From Leptospira sp. WS60.C2 (GTDB lineage: Bacteria > Spirochaetota > Leptospiria > Leptospirales > Leptospiraceae), in contig NZ_CP162133.1 in NCBI RefSeq assembly GCF_040833955.1, forward strand, positions 558,001-622,000: a DNA stretch of 64,000 nucleotides. Direction: 5' to 3'. The notes beneath the pieces are model-generated. The model was given only the letters and a program-made list of their open reading frames with translations. It searched no databases and was not told the origin of the DNA. A program made the position numbers and the translations under genes. Positions 54,330-63,408 of the stretch are shown here, piece by piece (the stretch's first letter is position 1; every line of letters begins with the position of its first letter).

Positions 54330-54708
54330 TGACCCAGGTTCTCCAGAGACTTGGCTAGTTCATGCAAAAAGCGACTTACTTCTAGCAAAACTCGGCGATA
54401 GAAATGATATTTTATTGAACCAACTTTGCTTTCATGCTCAACAAACTGCTGAAAAATCTTTAAAAGCGGTTTTGATTAAAGAAAATGTCGAGTTTTTATT
54501 TACTCACAATATTAAAACTCTAATCCTATCTTTGCCTGATCGAATTGAAAAACCTAGTTTCTTCGAAGATCTTGCTATTTTAACAGACTATGCAATCTCT
54601 ACTCGGTATCCAGGTGATTATGAAGAAATTCTTGAGGCTGAATATGCAAAGGCAATTGAATTAGCAGAACAAGTGTTTCAATGGGCTAGTCATTTCATTA
54701 AACATTGA
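54319..54708 (+). CDS. HEPN-domain protein
   Basis: A 129-residue helical protein of the HEPN family, recognised by LLNQLCFHAQQTAEKSLKAVLI and ILTDYAISTRYPGDYEEI, phrases typical of the HI0074-like branch. The RNase motif R-x4-6-H of toxic HEPN proteins is not obvious at its usual C-terminal position, so it may be a non-nuclease member, or rely on different residues. It is the likely partner of the overlapping MNT gene. Copies B and C of the tRNA-Tyr-derived repeat follow directly downstream. Confidence 0.9.
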   Translation: MQHDDPGSPETWLVHAKSDLLLAKLGDRNDILLNQLCFHAQQTAEKSLKAVLIKENVEFLFTHNIKTLILSLPDRIEKPSFFEDLAILTDYAISTRYPGDYEEILEAEYAKAIELAEQVFQWASHFIKH

Positions 54709-54749
54709 TTCTCCTCGATGGCGAATCGACGTATAACAACGACTAAGTT

Positions 54750-54909
54750 TGGGCAGGGAACCGACAAGTAGGGAAGTTGTCCTAATTCGCCCACCCTGCA
54801 CTTCGCCATCCTGGCTACGCTTGCGCGCGCCCGTCGTCGATCTTTTCCGCATCGTGCGGAAACTTCTCCCTATGGGTCGAAGCCGAGCTCCTCGATTCGA
54901 ATCCTTCAA
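54750..54909 (-). repeat. tRNA-Tyr-derived repeat, copy B (diverged, shortened)
   Basis: Copy B also opens with TGGGCAGGGA of the tRNA-Tyr 3' end and the same spacer found in copy A, then a shorter core at 54785-54909. The stem TTTCCGCA/TGCGGAAA is kept (54844-54851 with 54855-54862) although the loop is TCG instead of TCCA. The TTGATTGTC hairpin is lost. It ends with ATTCGAATCCTTCAA as in A and C. Confidence 0.7.
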
Positions 54910-55200
54910 TTGGTTGTTAGTTGGGAGTTTGTTTGTGGTAAAAGACTTAGTAGTTTGGGCAGGGAAGGAATTCGCCCACCCTTCACTCCGCCATCCTGGC
55001 TACGTTTGCGCGGGCCCGTCACCGCTCGCTTTTCCGCATCCATGCGGAAACTTCTCCATCCCCCCTTGATTGTCTTCGACAATCAACTTCGCCTCAGCTT
55101 TTTACGAAAGCTTCGCGGGGTCGAAGTCGCTCGGGTTCTATTCGAATCCTTCAATTGTTTGTTAGTTGGGAGTTTACTTGTGGTGAAATACTTCTTAGTT

Positions 55201-55213
<13 letters not shown>
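54906..55213 (-). repeat. 63-bp direct repeat flanking copy C
   Basis: The 63-bp segment at 54906-54968 reappears at 55151-55213, a period of 245 bp. Both begin TCAATTG, contain GTTAGTTGGGAGTTT and end TTTGGGCAGGGAAGG, the second ending inside the intact tRNA-Tyr. The block between the two is copy C. This is the layout expected from a duplication at the 3' end of the tRNA gene. Confidence 0.75.
54956..55154 (-). repeat. tRNA-Tyr-derived repeat, copy C
   Basis: Copy C opens with TGGGCAGGGAAGGAATT, resembling the last 16 bases of tRNA-Tyr when read on the minus strand, then the 185-bp core at 54970-55154. It differs from copy A only in two bases near the left end of the core by direct reading. 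Both perfect hairpins of copy A are present (55031-55050 and 55066-55086). It lies between the 63-bp direct repeats, immediately downstream of tRNA-Tyr. Confidence 0.8.
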
Positions 55214-55288
<75 letters not shown>

Positions 55289-55297
55289 GTTGCATGG

Positions 55298-55369
55298 AGC
55301 CGCCTGAGGGATTTGAACCTCCGACCGGCTGTTTACAAAACAGCTGCTCTACCACTGAGCTAAGGCGGC
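55298..55369 (-). tRNA. tRNA-Thr (TGT)
   Basis: A 72-nt tRNA on the minus strand: acceptor stem GCCGCCT with AGGCGGC and discriminator T, D-arm GCTCAGTGGTAGAGC, anticodon stem GCTGT/ACAGC with loop TTTGTAA (anticodon TGT), and T-arm GGAGG-TTCAAAT-CCCTC. It reads codon ACA and probably ACG. It is co-transcribed with tRNA-Tyr. Confidence 0.95.
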
Positions 55370-55453
55370 ATGCATATCCAATTTTTGTGAAAAGCTGTTA
55401 AGGTCAAATAAAAATTCTTTGAGTGGTGGCGGATTCTTACAGAATGACCCTAG

Positions 55454-55843
55454 ATGGCACTGTTTTTTGTGAATTCCCTCATGACTCTTTCGATTTTGGG
55501 TTTTTATACTGGATATTCGTTTCGGAAGTCCGATGTGAAAAAACACCGAATCTTCAATTTGATTGGAATTTTGTCCAATTTAACCGCCGCAGTCTATTTA
55601 CTGTGCATCAAATATCTGTTAGGTGGTATATCGGAGTTTCAAATTTATCCAACAGCGCCAGAATTTGTGATCCATACCCATCGATTTTTTGCCGCGATCA
55701 GTCTTGTTTTGATGCTAGTGATGGGATACACTGGTTGGAAAAGAATTCGTAATCTTCATGTAAAATTGCATTACATCTTTTTGCCCTTGTACACGATTGT
55801 TTATATCTCCGGTCTGTTTTTATTTCAATCAAAACCGCTTTAA
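55454..55843 (+). CDS. Four-helix membrane protein (DUF420-like?)
   Basis: A 129-residue inner-membrane protein with four hydrophobic helices (about residues 3-22, 34-56, 70-92 and 103-122). Several His lie at helix ends (VKKHRIF, FVIHTHRFF, LHVKLHYIF), a layout seen in DUF420-type or haem-associated membrane proteins, though this is only a resemblance. It is followed closely by the transketolase N-terminal gene. Start and function uncertain. Confidence 0.6.
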   Translation: MALFFVNSLMTLSILGFYTGYSFRKSDVKKHRIFNLIGILSNLTAAVYLLCIKYLLGGISEFQIYPTAPEFVIHTHRFFAAISLVLMLVMGYTGWKRIRNLHVKLHYIFLPLYTIVYISGLFLFQSKPL

Positions 55844-55852
55844 GGAATGTTC

Positions 55853-56665
55853 ATGGAAAAAATTGAAGTCGCAAAGAAATTTGCAAATGATATCCGAATC
55901 CAAGTCATCAAAATGGTGACGGCCGCAAACTCTGGTCACCCAGGTGGACCACTAGGACTTGCTGATATCTATGCGGCACTTTACACTTCCATCTTAAATC
56001 ATGATCCTAAAAATCCAGAATGGCCTGATAGAGATCGATTGATCCTCTCAAACGGTCACGTGTGTGCAGTCCGTTATGCAGCAATGGGTCTTTCAGGTTA
56101 CTTCCCAGTAGAAGACCTTTTGACTTTTCGAAATATCAATTCTTACTTACAAGGCCATCCTTCGACTCGTTATATGAAAGGAATTGAGTCAAGTTCTGGT
56201 TCACTTGGACAAGGTCTTTCTGTTTCAGTAGGACTTGCGCTAGGTGCTAAGTTAAAGAAAGAGACATATAAAATTTATACATGTATTTCTGATGGTGAAT
56301 GTGGAGAAGGTATGACTTGGGAAGCTGCACAATCAGCTGTTCACTTCAAAACAGATAACCTCATTGCGTTTATGGATCGTAACTACATTCAAATTGATGG
56401 TAACACAGAAGAAGTGATGAAATTAGAACCATTGGATAAAAAATTTGAAATGTTTGGTTGGAATGTGATCAATGCAGACGGACATAATATGGAAGAAATC
56501 TTCTCTGCATTTGCAAAAGCAAAACAACACACTGGTGGACCAACGCTTATTGTGTTTAGAACCATTTTAGGCAAAGGTGTTTCTTATATGGAAAACAATC
56601 CAAAGTGGCATGGTACTCCACCAAATAAAGAACAAGAAGCACAAGCTCTTGCAGAATTAGCTTAA
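55853..56665 (+). CDS. Transketolase, N-terminal (thiamine-binding) subunit
   Basis: A 270-residue TPP-binding half of a split transketolase, which moves two-carbon units in the pentose phosphate pathway. The TPP motif region is [14 protein letters not shown] followed by [12 protein letters not shown]. Other parts are [10 protein letters not shown] and [15 protein letters not shown], which contact cofactor and substrate. The start is the ATG at 55853, with AAGGA eight bases upstream; the one at 55847 is too close. The matching C-terminal subunit is not in this window; the next gene encodes a SirB1-like protein, so the other half must be elsewhere. Confidence 0.93.
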   Translation: MEKIEVAKKFANDIRIQVIKMVTAANSGHPGGPLGLADIYAALYTSILNHDPKNPEWPDRDRLILSNGHVCAVRYAAMGLSGYFPVEDLLTFRNINSYLQGHPSTRYMKGIESSSGSLGQGLSVSVGLALGAKLKKETYKIYTCISDGECGEGMTWEAAQSAVHFKTDNLIAFMDRNYIQIDGNTEEVMKLEPLDKKFEMFGWNVINADGHNMEEIFSAFAKAKQHTGGPTLIVFRTILGKGVSYMENNPKWHGTPPNKEQEAQALAELA

Positions 56666-56713
56666 TCTTTTTGTTTCGATTGACTTTTTCATTCTTATCA
56701 CGATAGTTTTTGC

Positions 56714-57607
56714 ATGGGACAAAACTCTTTTCCTGATTTTTACCCGGATGATATCACTCGTTTATTGTATGATTGGGAAATTGCTCCTGCAGAAAAAAAA
56801 CGTTTTCTCTTAAAACTCATTGCTTCGCGCATTCCATGGCAAATTCAGTTGGAATCTGCCTTGGATGAAGTGAAAGATCCTTATCTTCGTGTCCAAGCTC
56901 GTAATTTAAAATCAGAAATTCTCCGTCATCGTTTACGACATTCATTCTTTAAACTAACGTTACGTGGAACAACAAATCATTATAAAGACTTAGAAGAGAT
57001 GGTGGTTCAGCTGTCTAGCATTGGTTTCCCTGATCAAAACTATGCTGAGATCAAACAAGAGTTAGATCGAATCGCTCTTCGCATTTCTGAGTTATATGAT
57101 GATCATGCTGGATATCTTACTGATGAATTAAAAGTGCAAATCCTTTGCCAGGTGATGTTCCAAGAAGAAGGTTTTGTTGGAAACATCCAAAACTATAATG
57201 ATCCAGGAAATTCCTATTTATTCCAAGTGATGAAAAGCCGTTTGGGAATTCCTATTTCATTATCGGTTGTTTATCTTCTTGTTGCACAACGACTTGGATT
57301 ACCTTTATACGGGACCAATCTTCCTTTGCATTTTCTTTTACAATACGAATCTGAAGGATATTTCACCTACATCGACCCTTTTCATGGTGGTGTTTTATTA
57401 GATAAGTTCACTTGTGAAAAATTTTTGGAAGCAAATGGATATTCCAATTCACCAAAATATTTCACAAAAGCATCCACACTTTCTATGATCAAACGTATGT
57501 GCCGTAATTTACTGCACATTTACCGAGACAATCAGTCAAAAGAAATGGAACATATGATTAAGGATCACCTTCAGATTCTCGAGAGCCGTTCCACACATGT
57601 GGAATAA
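56714..57607 (+). CDS. SirB1-family (transglutaminase-like core) protein
   Basis: A 297-residue protein of the SirB1/UPF0162 type. The core is recognised by NYNDPGNSYLFQVMKSRLGIPISLSVVYLLVAQRLGLP, and the catalytic-fold parts GTNLPLHFLL and YIDPFHGG follow, with His present but no obvious Cys at the nucleophile position. The N-terminal 110 residues are helical. The role of this family is unclear, although it is often near ribosomal RNA methyltransferases or prenyl synthases, as here. It is 3 bp from the polyprenyl synthase gene. Confidence 0.82.
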   Translation: MGQNSFPDFYPDDITRLLYDWEIAPAEKKRFLLKLIASRIPWQIQLESALDEVKDPYLRVQARNLKSEILRHRLRHSFFKLTLRGTTNHYKDLEEMVVQLSSIGFPDQNYAEIKQELDRIALRISELYDDHAGYLTDELKVQILCQVMFQEEGFVGNIQNYNDPGNSYLFQVMKSRLGIPISLSVVYLLVAQRLGLPLYGTNLPLHFLLQYESEGYFTYIDPFHGGVLLDKFTCEKFLEANGYSNSPKYFTKASTLSMIKRMCRNLLHIYRDNQSKEMEHMIKDHLQILESRSTHVE

Positions 57608-57610
57608 CGA

Positions 57611-58564
57611 ATGAAATCAAAATTCAATATTCAATCTGTATTGTCGAAGTTTGATAAAAATTTGGATGGAATTATCCAAGAAGACATTCCGATTCTCAAA
57701 AAAATCAAAAAACAAGTCATAACTTCTGGTGGCAAAAGGATTCGACCCTTCGCTCATTATCTCTTTTGTCAGTTTTTAAATGTTAAGGATGTAAGTTGGC
57801 TTGATGTAGGCAGTGTTGCTGAACTCATTCATGCAGCAAGTTTACTTCATGATGATGTGGTAGATAATGCTCCCATTCGCCGGGGAAAACCTACGATTGG
57901 CTCTAGTTTCGGAAACAAAACAGCGATTCTTGCGGGTGATTATTTGCTTGCCTGTGGGATCAGCCGTCTCAATTCTCTCGGCAATCCTGAGCTTATGGAA
58001 ATTTTTTCCCAAGTGTTGCGAGATTTGTCTGTCAGTGAACTATTACAGATGGAATGGGAAAAAAATCCAAAAATTACGCTGAAGATTTATGACCAAATCA
58101 TCTACGGAAAAACTGCATCTCTGTTCGGCGTTTGTACAGAAGCTGCCGCGATTTTAGCTAAGAAATCGAATGCAGAGAGAAAACAGTTTCGCCAATTCGG
58201 TGTTAGACTAGGAAAACTGTTTCAGAAAAAAGATGATTGTTTGGATTATTTTGAGGATTCCAAAACAAGTGGTAAAGAGTTCCTTAAGGATTTTAAAAAT
58301 GGACTTTATACCTATCCTGTTTTGGTATTGAGAACAAAGTTAAATTTAATTGAGAAATCAAAATTACAGAAAATGTTTCAAAAAGAAAATCGCGATGTTA
58401 AAGATGAATCCGTCATTTTAGAAATGATGGATTCCAAAAACATCTCAAACCTATTGCACAAAGAATTAGAAGCTGAAAAAAATGACCTTTTACAGTTTTT
58501 ATTTCAATTTCCTAAAACAGAAGAACGAGAACTTTTCATCGAACAATTAAATCGACTGACTTAG
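57611..58564 (+). CDS. Polyprenyl (octa-/heptaprenyl) diphosphate synthase
   Basis: A 317-residue trans-prenyltransferase that makes the isoprenoid chain of quinones. The first Asp-rich motif is LLHDDVVDNAPIRRG and the second is KKDDCLDYFED. The phrases GGKRIRP and GNKTAILAGDYLLA are standard. The family length is normal. It should act with the menaquinone pathway; the number of isoprene units cannot be read from sequence. It follows the SirB1-like gene by 3 bp and is convergent with the histidine kinase. Confidence 0.92.
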   Translation: MKSKFNIQSVLSKFDKNLDGIIQEDIPILKKIKKQVITSGGKRIRPFAHYLFCQFLNVKDVSWLDVGSVAELIHAASLLHDDVVDNAPIRRGKPTIGSSFGNKTAILAGDYLLACGISRLNSLGNPELMEIFSQVLRDLSVSELLQMEWEKNPKITLKIYDQIIYGKTASLFGVCTEAAAILAKKSNAERKQFRQFGVRLGKLFQKKDDCLDYFEDSKTSGKEFLKDFKNGLYTYPVLVLRTKLNLIEKSKLQKMFQKENRDVKDESVILEMMDSKNISNLLHKELEAEKNDLLQFLFQFPKTEERELFIEQLNRLT

Positions 58565-58574
58565 TTCATATTTT

Positions 58575-60761
58575 TTATTTCATCTCATAAGGATCGATCA
58601 ATTCAATCGCGGGAAGTGTGATGGTAAAACAGGTTCTTCCTGGTTCCGATTCAAGTGATATGGTTCCATTATGTTTTTCGATAATTGATTTTGTGATCCC
58701 AAGCCCCATCCCAGTTCCTTCACCTTGTTGCTTGGTGGTAAAAAATGGTTCAAAAATCTTTTTTTGAATTTCAGTGGGAATTCCTGATCCGTTGTCAATC
58801 ACTCTAACTTCTACATACTTTCCATTTTTTTCTGATGAGATTGTAAGGTTTCCTTTTTGTTTCATCGCTTCTAATGCATTTAAGATTAGATTTGTCCAAA
58901 CTCGCATTAGATCCTCCGGCCAACCGAGTAGTGTTGCATCTGTAAGGAATATCTTTTTTAAAGATACCCTGCTTCGCATTCGGTATTGATAAATAGTAAT
59001 CACTGTTTCGATGTTTTCTAGTAATGTGAAAATTTTACGATGTTCGGAATTCGTGATTCTTGAAAAGTTTTTAAGAGCTAATATGATTTTTGAAGAGCGA
59101 TCAACGGCAATTTGAATGATAGAAAGATGTAATCGAAAGTTTTTTTCTTCAATGATTAAATCGGTGAGTTTTTCTTTTCCTCTTTGTAATAACAATATTT
59201 CATTTTCCTCAAGTTTCGTTATACCAACATCTAAAAATTTTTCTAGAGTGGCTTCATCATAATCCAATCCATTTACTTTCAGGATATTTTTGAGTTCGGC
59301 TTTCTTTTCTTTTCTTTCTGTGTAACTAGCAACCAATCCAAAATCAGATTGGTATTGAAACATTCTTTTTAATGTAAGAATTTCATGCTCGGTAAGATTG
59401 TCGTAAATATTTTCCTTCGTTCCAAGTTGGAAGGTTTCGTTTTGTTTTGATTCCATCAATGTTTCAATCGAGGCTTTGATGGCACTGAGTGGATTGTTGA
59501 TTTCGTGAGCAACACCTGCAACGAGTTTTCCAAGCTCTGTCATCTTTTCAGATAGTGCGAGTTGGCTTTCGGTTTGGCTTAATTGAAAAATTGTATTTTC
59601 TAATTTTTCTTTTTGCAATTGTATTTCCTTCGTTCTTTCGGAAACCATAAATTCCAATTCTTCGTTTACTTTCGTTACAGTCTGTTCCTTGATGATTCTG
59701 GATTGAATTTGGAATTTTGAAACTACAATCGTGAAGATTGTCATTTGGATGGCAGCACCGATTTCATTCGCTGAACTTAAAAATGGAAAAGAGGGTAAAT
59801 AACCTGTATTTGTGAATATTAGCAATATAGTGCTGATTTGTCTTACTAGGAATGCAAAGAATAATACATGTGCATGTTCTTTTTTTTTGATCAAACAGTA
59901 GATTGAATATCCAAAACAAGCAGTGGATAACATAAAACTATTTGTATAAATGAAACGAAAGTATAACTGTAAATCAACGATTGCAACAAAAATAGAAACC
60001 AATAAGATATAGATATAAATCGAGATGTATCGATTGAAGTTGGGGTGAAACTGTTTGAGTTGTAAATACTCTCTTAAAAATAAGACAAATCCAATGGGAC
60101 TTAGCGACAATAAACCGGGCATATAACGATAAAACCACTCAAAGTTACTAAAACCATATTCGTAAAATAATCCTGATCGAAGAACATTTGTAAATAGAAT
60201 GGTAGAAGTTGCAAACGTTAGAAGAAGTGAAATCTTTTCTCTGAGCAATACATACTGTGCAGCAGTAAACAAACACAATAAAATGCAGAGCCCTAGATAG
60301 AGACCTTGCCAAAGAGATAAAGATTTTGTGTATTGAAAAAGTTCTGATTCTTTTTGAATTCGAAAATTAACTCGATGAGTGTCATCTGATTGAATTCGAA
60401 ATCGGTAAGTCCCTTTTTCTTTTGCAGGGAATAAAAATCCGCCTGTGTAAGAAACGTCTGGAAGTTTTTTTCGTAAGAGTCCTGATTGAAATCGTTTGAT
60501 TCTTTTTCCCTCTTGGAAAAGTTCACAATCCAATTCTGACAACATTCCATTTTCAAAGTGAAAATATCGCGAGGGATCTTCTTCGACTTGTATCTCATAA
60601 TAATGGCTTTCTTTTGTGAAGCCAAAGTAATAGATCGATTGTGGAGATAGGTTTTTTGTTGAGACTGAGTTAGGGCTTGTGCCTATGTGGAATAATTGGT
60701 TTTCCCCTTCTGCCCATAATAGAAAGGGAAAGCAGAAAAGGACTACGACGAAGCGAACCAA
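58575..60761 (-). CDS. 7TM (DISM-type) sensor histidine kinase
   Basis: A 728-residue receptor kinase: signal peptide (VVLFCFPFLLWA), periplasmic DISMED2-like beta domain (residues about 20-145), seven membrane helices (about 150-350), a coiled coil, and a kinase core. The H-box is VAGVAHEINNPLSA (H419), the N-box is LILNALEAM and later motifs are DNGSGIP and GTGMGLGITKSI. Like the kinase at 27142, it has a bulky insert (about 100 residues) between the two helices of the phosphorylation domain, ending DRSSKIILALKNFS. It stands alone, so its response regulator is unknown. Confidence 0.9.
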   Translation of the reverse strand: MVRFVVVLFCFPFLLWAEGENQLFHIGTSPNSVSTKNLSPQSIYYFGFTKESHYYEIQVEEDPSRYFHFENGMLSELDCELFQEGKRIKRFQSGLLRKKLPDVSYTGGFLFPAKEKGTYRFRIQSDDTHRVNFRIQKESELFQYTKSLSLWQGLYLGLCILLCLFTAAQYVLLREKISLLLTFATSTILFTNVLRSGLFYEYGFSNFEWFYRYMPGLLSLSPIGFVLFLREYLQLKQFHPNFNRYISIYIYILLVSIFVAIVDLQLYFRFIYTNSFMLSTACFGYSIYCLIKKKEHAHVLFFAFLVRQISTILLIFTNTGYLPSFPFLSSANEIGAAIQMTIFTIVVSKFQIQSRIIKEQTVTKVNEELEFMVSERTKEIQLQKEKLENTIFQLSQTESQLALSEKMTELGKLVAGVAHEINNPLSAIKASIETLMESKQNETFQLGTKENIYDNLTEHEILTLKRMFQYQSDFGLVASYTERKEKKAELKNILKVNGLDYDEATLEKFLDVGITKLEENEILLLQRGKEKLTDLIIEEKNFRLHLSIIQIAVDRSSKIILALKNFSRITNSEHRKIFTLLENIETVITIYQYRMRSRVSLKKIFLTDATLLGWPEDLMRVWTNLILNALEAMKQKGNLTISSEKNGKYVEVRVIDNGSGIPTEIQKKIFEPFFTTKQQGEGTGMGLGITKSIIEKHNGTISLESEPGRTCFTITLPAIELIDPYEMK

Positions 60762-60783
60762 ATCTGCAGTGGAAAAAGTTTAT

Positions 60784-61494
60784 TTATTGTGGTACAATGT
60801 TCGGTGCATTGCACTTTAAGGTTCCACGAATGATCACAGATTTTGCATCTGTTGTTGTGTTTTGAACCAAACAAGTTCTATTATCACTCGTAAAACATTG
60901 TGTTGTCGATGTTCCTGAAGTACAATTGACTCCATCTAAAGTATTACAGGAGTTAAGAACATTTGTGCTGGATGAAGCGGTTGTACTGTAGGTTCCATTC
61001 AAAGTGATTTCCAGATTGAAGAACGAAATCTGTTGAGCACTTTGTAAGCCAGTGTCGATATTGATCCCTTGGTTGAACCATTCGACGGTCCCTTGTGTCC
61101 CTTGCACCGTTCTACCGAATAGACCTCCCGCAAGGACAAACCCTTGTTGAGGATCGATTCTTCCTTGGATTTGTGTGCTATCATAAATAAAGCGCAAATT
61201 TAGAGTTTCTTTGGTTTTGAAAATTAGCTGGGAAATCACCGTGAAGCGGGTGTTATTTGTTGTGCCACTGGTTCCACCTGTGCTCCCAGGAGTTGTGCCA
61301 GTGGTTCCCGTGCTTGCCGTTGCAGGAGTTGCTTGTCCGCAACTTGTCGTAATATCGCTGTCAACTTCCCCAAGAAAATACAAAGAAGGCTCCCCATCAG
61401 GAAATATGGATACTTCTGCTTTGTTTTCGTTTTTGAGACCACAGCCCCAAAAAAAGGATGATAGGAGTAGGAAAACGGAAATCAGTCGGAGCAT
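60784..61494 (-). CDS. Hypothetical lipoprotein with Gly/Thr-rich linker
   Basis: From the ATG at 61494 this is a 236-residue lipoprotein ([18 protein letters not shown]). The Cys near residue 18 should be lipidated. After a short acidic segment, residues about 56-80 are low-complexity Thr/Gly/Ser, then come beta-rich sequences (RFTVISQLIFKTKETLNLRFIYD, FFNLEITLNGTYS) and five further Cys. The longer frame to 61503 adds three residues only. It lies upstream of the kinase on the same strand with a 22-bp gap, so the two may be co-transcribed. Function unknown. Confidence 0.72.
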   Translation of the reverse strand: MLRLISVFLLLSSFFWGCGLKNENKAEVSIFPDGEPSLYFLGEVDSDITTSCGQATPATASTGTTGTTPGSTGGTSGTTNNTRFTVISQLIFKTKETLNLRFIYDSTQIQGRIDPQQGFVLAGGLFGRTVQGTQGTVEWFNQGINIDTGLQSAQQISFFNLEITLNGTYSTTASSSTNVLNSCNTLDGVNCTSGTSTTQCFTSDNRTCLVQNTTTDAKSVIIRGTLKCNAPNIVPQ

Positions 61495-61582
61495 ACCATC
61501 CAAACGTGACAGGAATTCGCTATTGGGTCAAGAGGATTCAGAATTTCCTTGGGAAATTTGGTAGAAATTCTAAAGTTGGCGT

Positions 61583-63397
61583 ATGCGACTTCCTTATGGT
61601 CTCAATTCCCTTTTTTCGATCCAGGGACCGCGCTCGATTTATGTCTATTCTCTTTTGATTGGGCTTCTTTCTGGCTTTGGTGCGTATGGATTCAATTGGG
61701 CTTTGACATGGACCGAATCCTTTACCTTTGGCAATTTGATTGGATACGACCCAGGAACGCCTGCTGGTGATTTGCATTTCCATTCGGTAGAGAACGTAGG
61801 AGAATTGTCTCGCCTTTGGATTCTTTTTTTGCCTGCATTTGGCGGTTTGCTTGTAGGGCTCATCACCAGTTTTTTCTGCCCGGAAGCACAAGGGGGAGGG
61901 ACCGATTCGCTGATCCATGCGTTTCATTTCAATGAAGGGAAAATTCGAACGAAAGTTCCTTTTTATAAAGCGATTGCCACAATACTCACGTTAGGTTCAG
62001 GAGGATCTGGTGGAAAAGAAGGTCCAACTGCACAAATCGGAGCAGGTTTTGGATCAAGTCTGGCAAATTATTTAGGGGCAGGGGCAAGGGCTAGGCGAAC
62101 GTTAATGCTTGCAGGAACAGCAGGAGGTCTAGGTGCGATCTTTAGAGCTCCGTTAGGTGGTGCAATTACTGCTGTTGAGATGGTGTACCAAGAAGACATA
62201 GAAAGTGATTCTCTCGTTCCTTGTATTCTTTCCTCAGTCACTGCATATTTAACATATACGAGCATTGCTGGAAGTGGTTCTATTTTTTCCGTACAAGAAT
62301 ATAGTTTGAATGATTATCGACATATCCCTCTTTATATCGTCCTCGGCCTTTTGTGTTATGTAGTAGGTTATTTTTTTGTAAAAGTTTACCATTGGGTTCA
62401 GGATATTTTTTCGAAGTTACCATTGCCAAATTTTTTAAAACCAGCATTTGGTGGATTGATCGTTGGTTGTATTGCTCTCCTTGTTCCTGAAGTATTAGGT
62501 TCTGGATTTGGTCTTATCCAAAGGATGATCAATGGAGAAGTATTAACTTCCACTTCTTTTGGTTTTTCTGGTCCTTTCTTTTTATTGGCAGTTGCCATTT
62601 TTAAAGTATTTTCTACATCTCTTACTGTTGGATCTGGTAGTTCTGGTGGACTACTTGGACCTTCCTTTGCCATCGGTGGTATGTTAGGTGCATTTGTTGG
62701 CACAATGGCAAATGTACTTTTTCCGGAGCTCAATATCATTGTGTTTCCCTTTTTACTAGTGGGGATGGGTTCTTTTTTTGCAGGTGTGGCACGTGCTCCG
62801 ATTGCAGGCATGATCATGGTATGTGATATGATTGGAAGTTATGCACTCCTTCCTGCCCTTATGATTGTTGCAATGATTGCAGTCGTTTTATCTCATAAGA
62901 TTTCTATTTATCGAAATCAAATCAAAAATAGGTTTTTGTCTCCCTCTCATCATTGGGACATGAACCAAGACATAATGGATCGGATTCGTATCATCGATCA
63001 TTTTACCGAGTTTCGAAAGTATGCGATGGTGTCAGAACATTTGTCATTAACGCAATTACAATCTAATGCACCAGGAATCCAAGCCAGTGATTTTATTTTG
63101 ATTGGTTCGAATGAAGAATATAAAGGGATCGTTTCGCTTAGGAAAAATAGAATCCTCCCTGAATATGAACAAGAACTTAAAAATTTAATTACCTGCGGAG
63201 AAATTGTACAAGATGTGCCGCCAGTGTGTCAATCCGATACATTGGGAAAGGCACTTCGCATCTTATTAGAATATGATGTCGACAAACTTGCAATTGTCGA
63301 AGAAAATCGATGTTTAGGATATTTACGTTATATTGATTTGTTCAATGCCTATCAAAACGAAGTCAAAAATAAAAATAAACAATCTAAATCAGTGTGA
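61583..63397 (+). CDS. ClC-family chloride channel/transporter with CBS domain
   Basis: A 604-residue membrane protein with about 10-12 helices. The anion-pathway motifs are GSGGSGGKEGPTAQIG (GxEGP, with the gating Glu) and GSGSSGGLLGPSFAIGG. Residues from about 450 are cytoplasmic, with one recognisable CBS-like element (VPPVCQSDTLGKALRILLEYDVDKLAIVEENRC), which usually binds nucleotides and modulates transport. Whether it is a channel or a chloride/proton exchanger cannot be decided. The downstream lipoprotein start overlaps its stop. Confidence 0.92.
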   Translation: MRLPYGLNSLFSIQGPRSIYVYSLLIGLLSGFGAYGFNWALTWTESFTFGNLIGYDPGTPAGDLHFHSVENVGELSRLWILFLPAFGGLLVGLITSFFCPEAQGGGTDSLIHAFHFNEGKIRTKVPFYKAIATILTLGSGGSGGKEGPTAQIGAGFGSSLANYLGAGARARRTLMLAGTAGGLGAIFRAPLGGAITAVEMVYQEDIESDSLVPCILSSVTAYLTYTSIAGSGSIFSVQEYSLNDYRHIPLYIVLGLLCYVVGYFFVKVYHWVQDIFSKLPLPNFLKPAFGGLIVGCIALLVPEVLGSGFGLIQRMINGEVLTSTSFGFSGPFFLLAVAIFKVFSTSLTVGSGSSGGLLGPSFAIGGMLGAFVGTMANVLFPELNIIVFPFLLVGMGSFFAGVARAPIAGMIMVCDMIGSYALLPALMIVAMIAVVLSHKISIYRNQIKNRFLSPSHHWDMNQDIMDRIRIIDHFTEFRKYAMVSEHLSLTQLQSNAPGIQASDFILIGSNEEYKGIVSLRKNRILPEYEQELKNLITCGEIVQDVPPVCQSDTLGKALRILLEYDVDKLAIVEENRCLGYLRYIDLFNAYQNEVKNKNKQSKSV

Positions 63398-63408
63398 AAC
63401 AAATTCCA

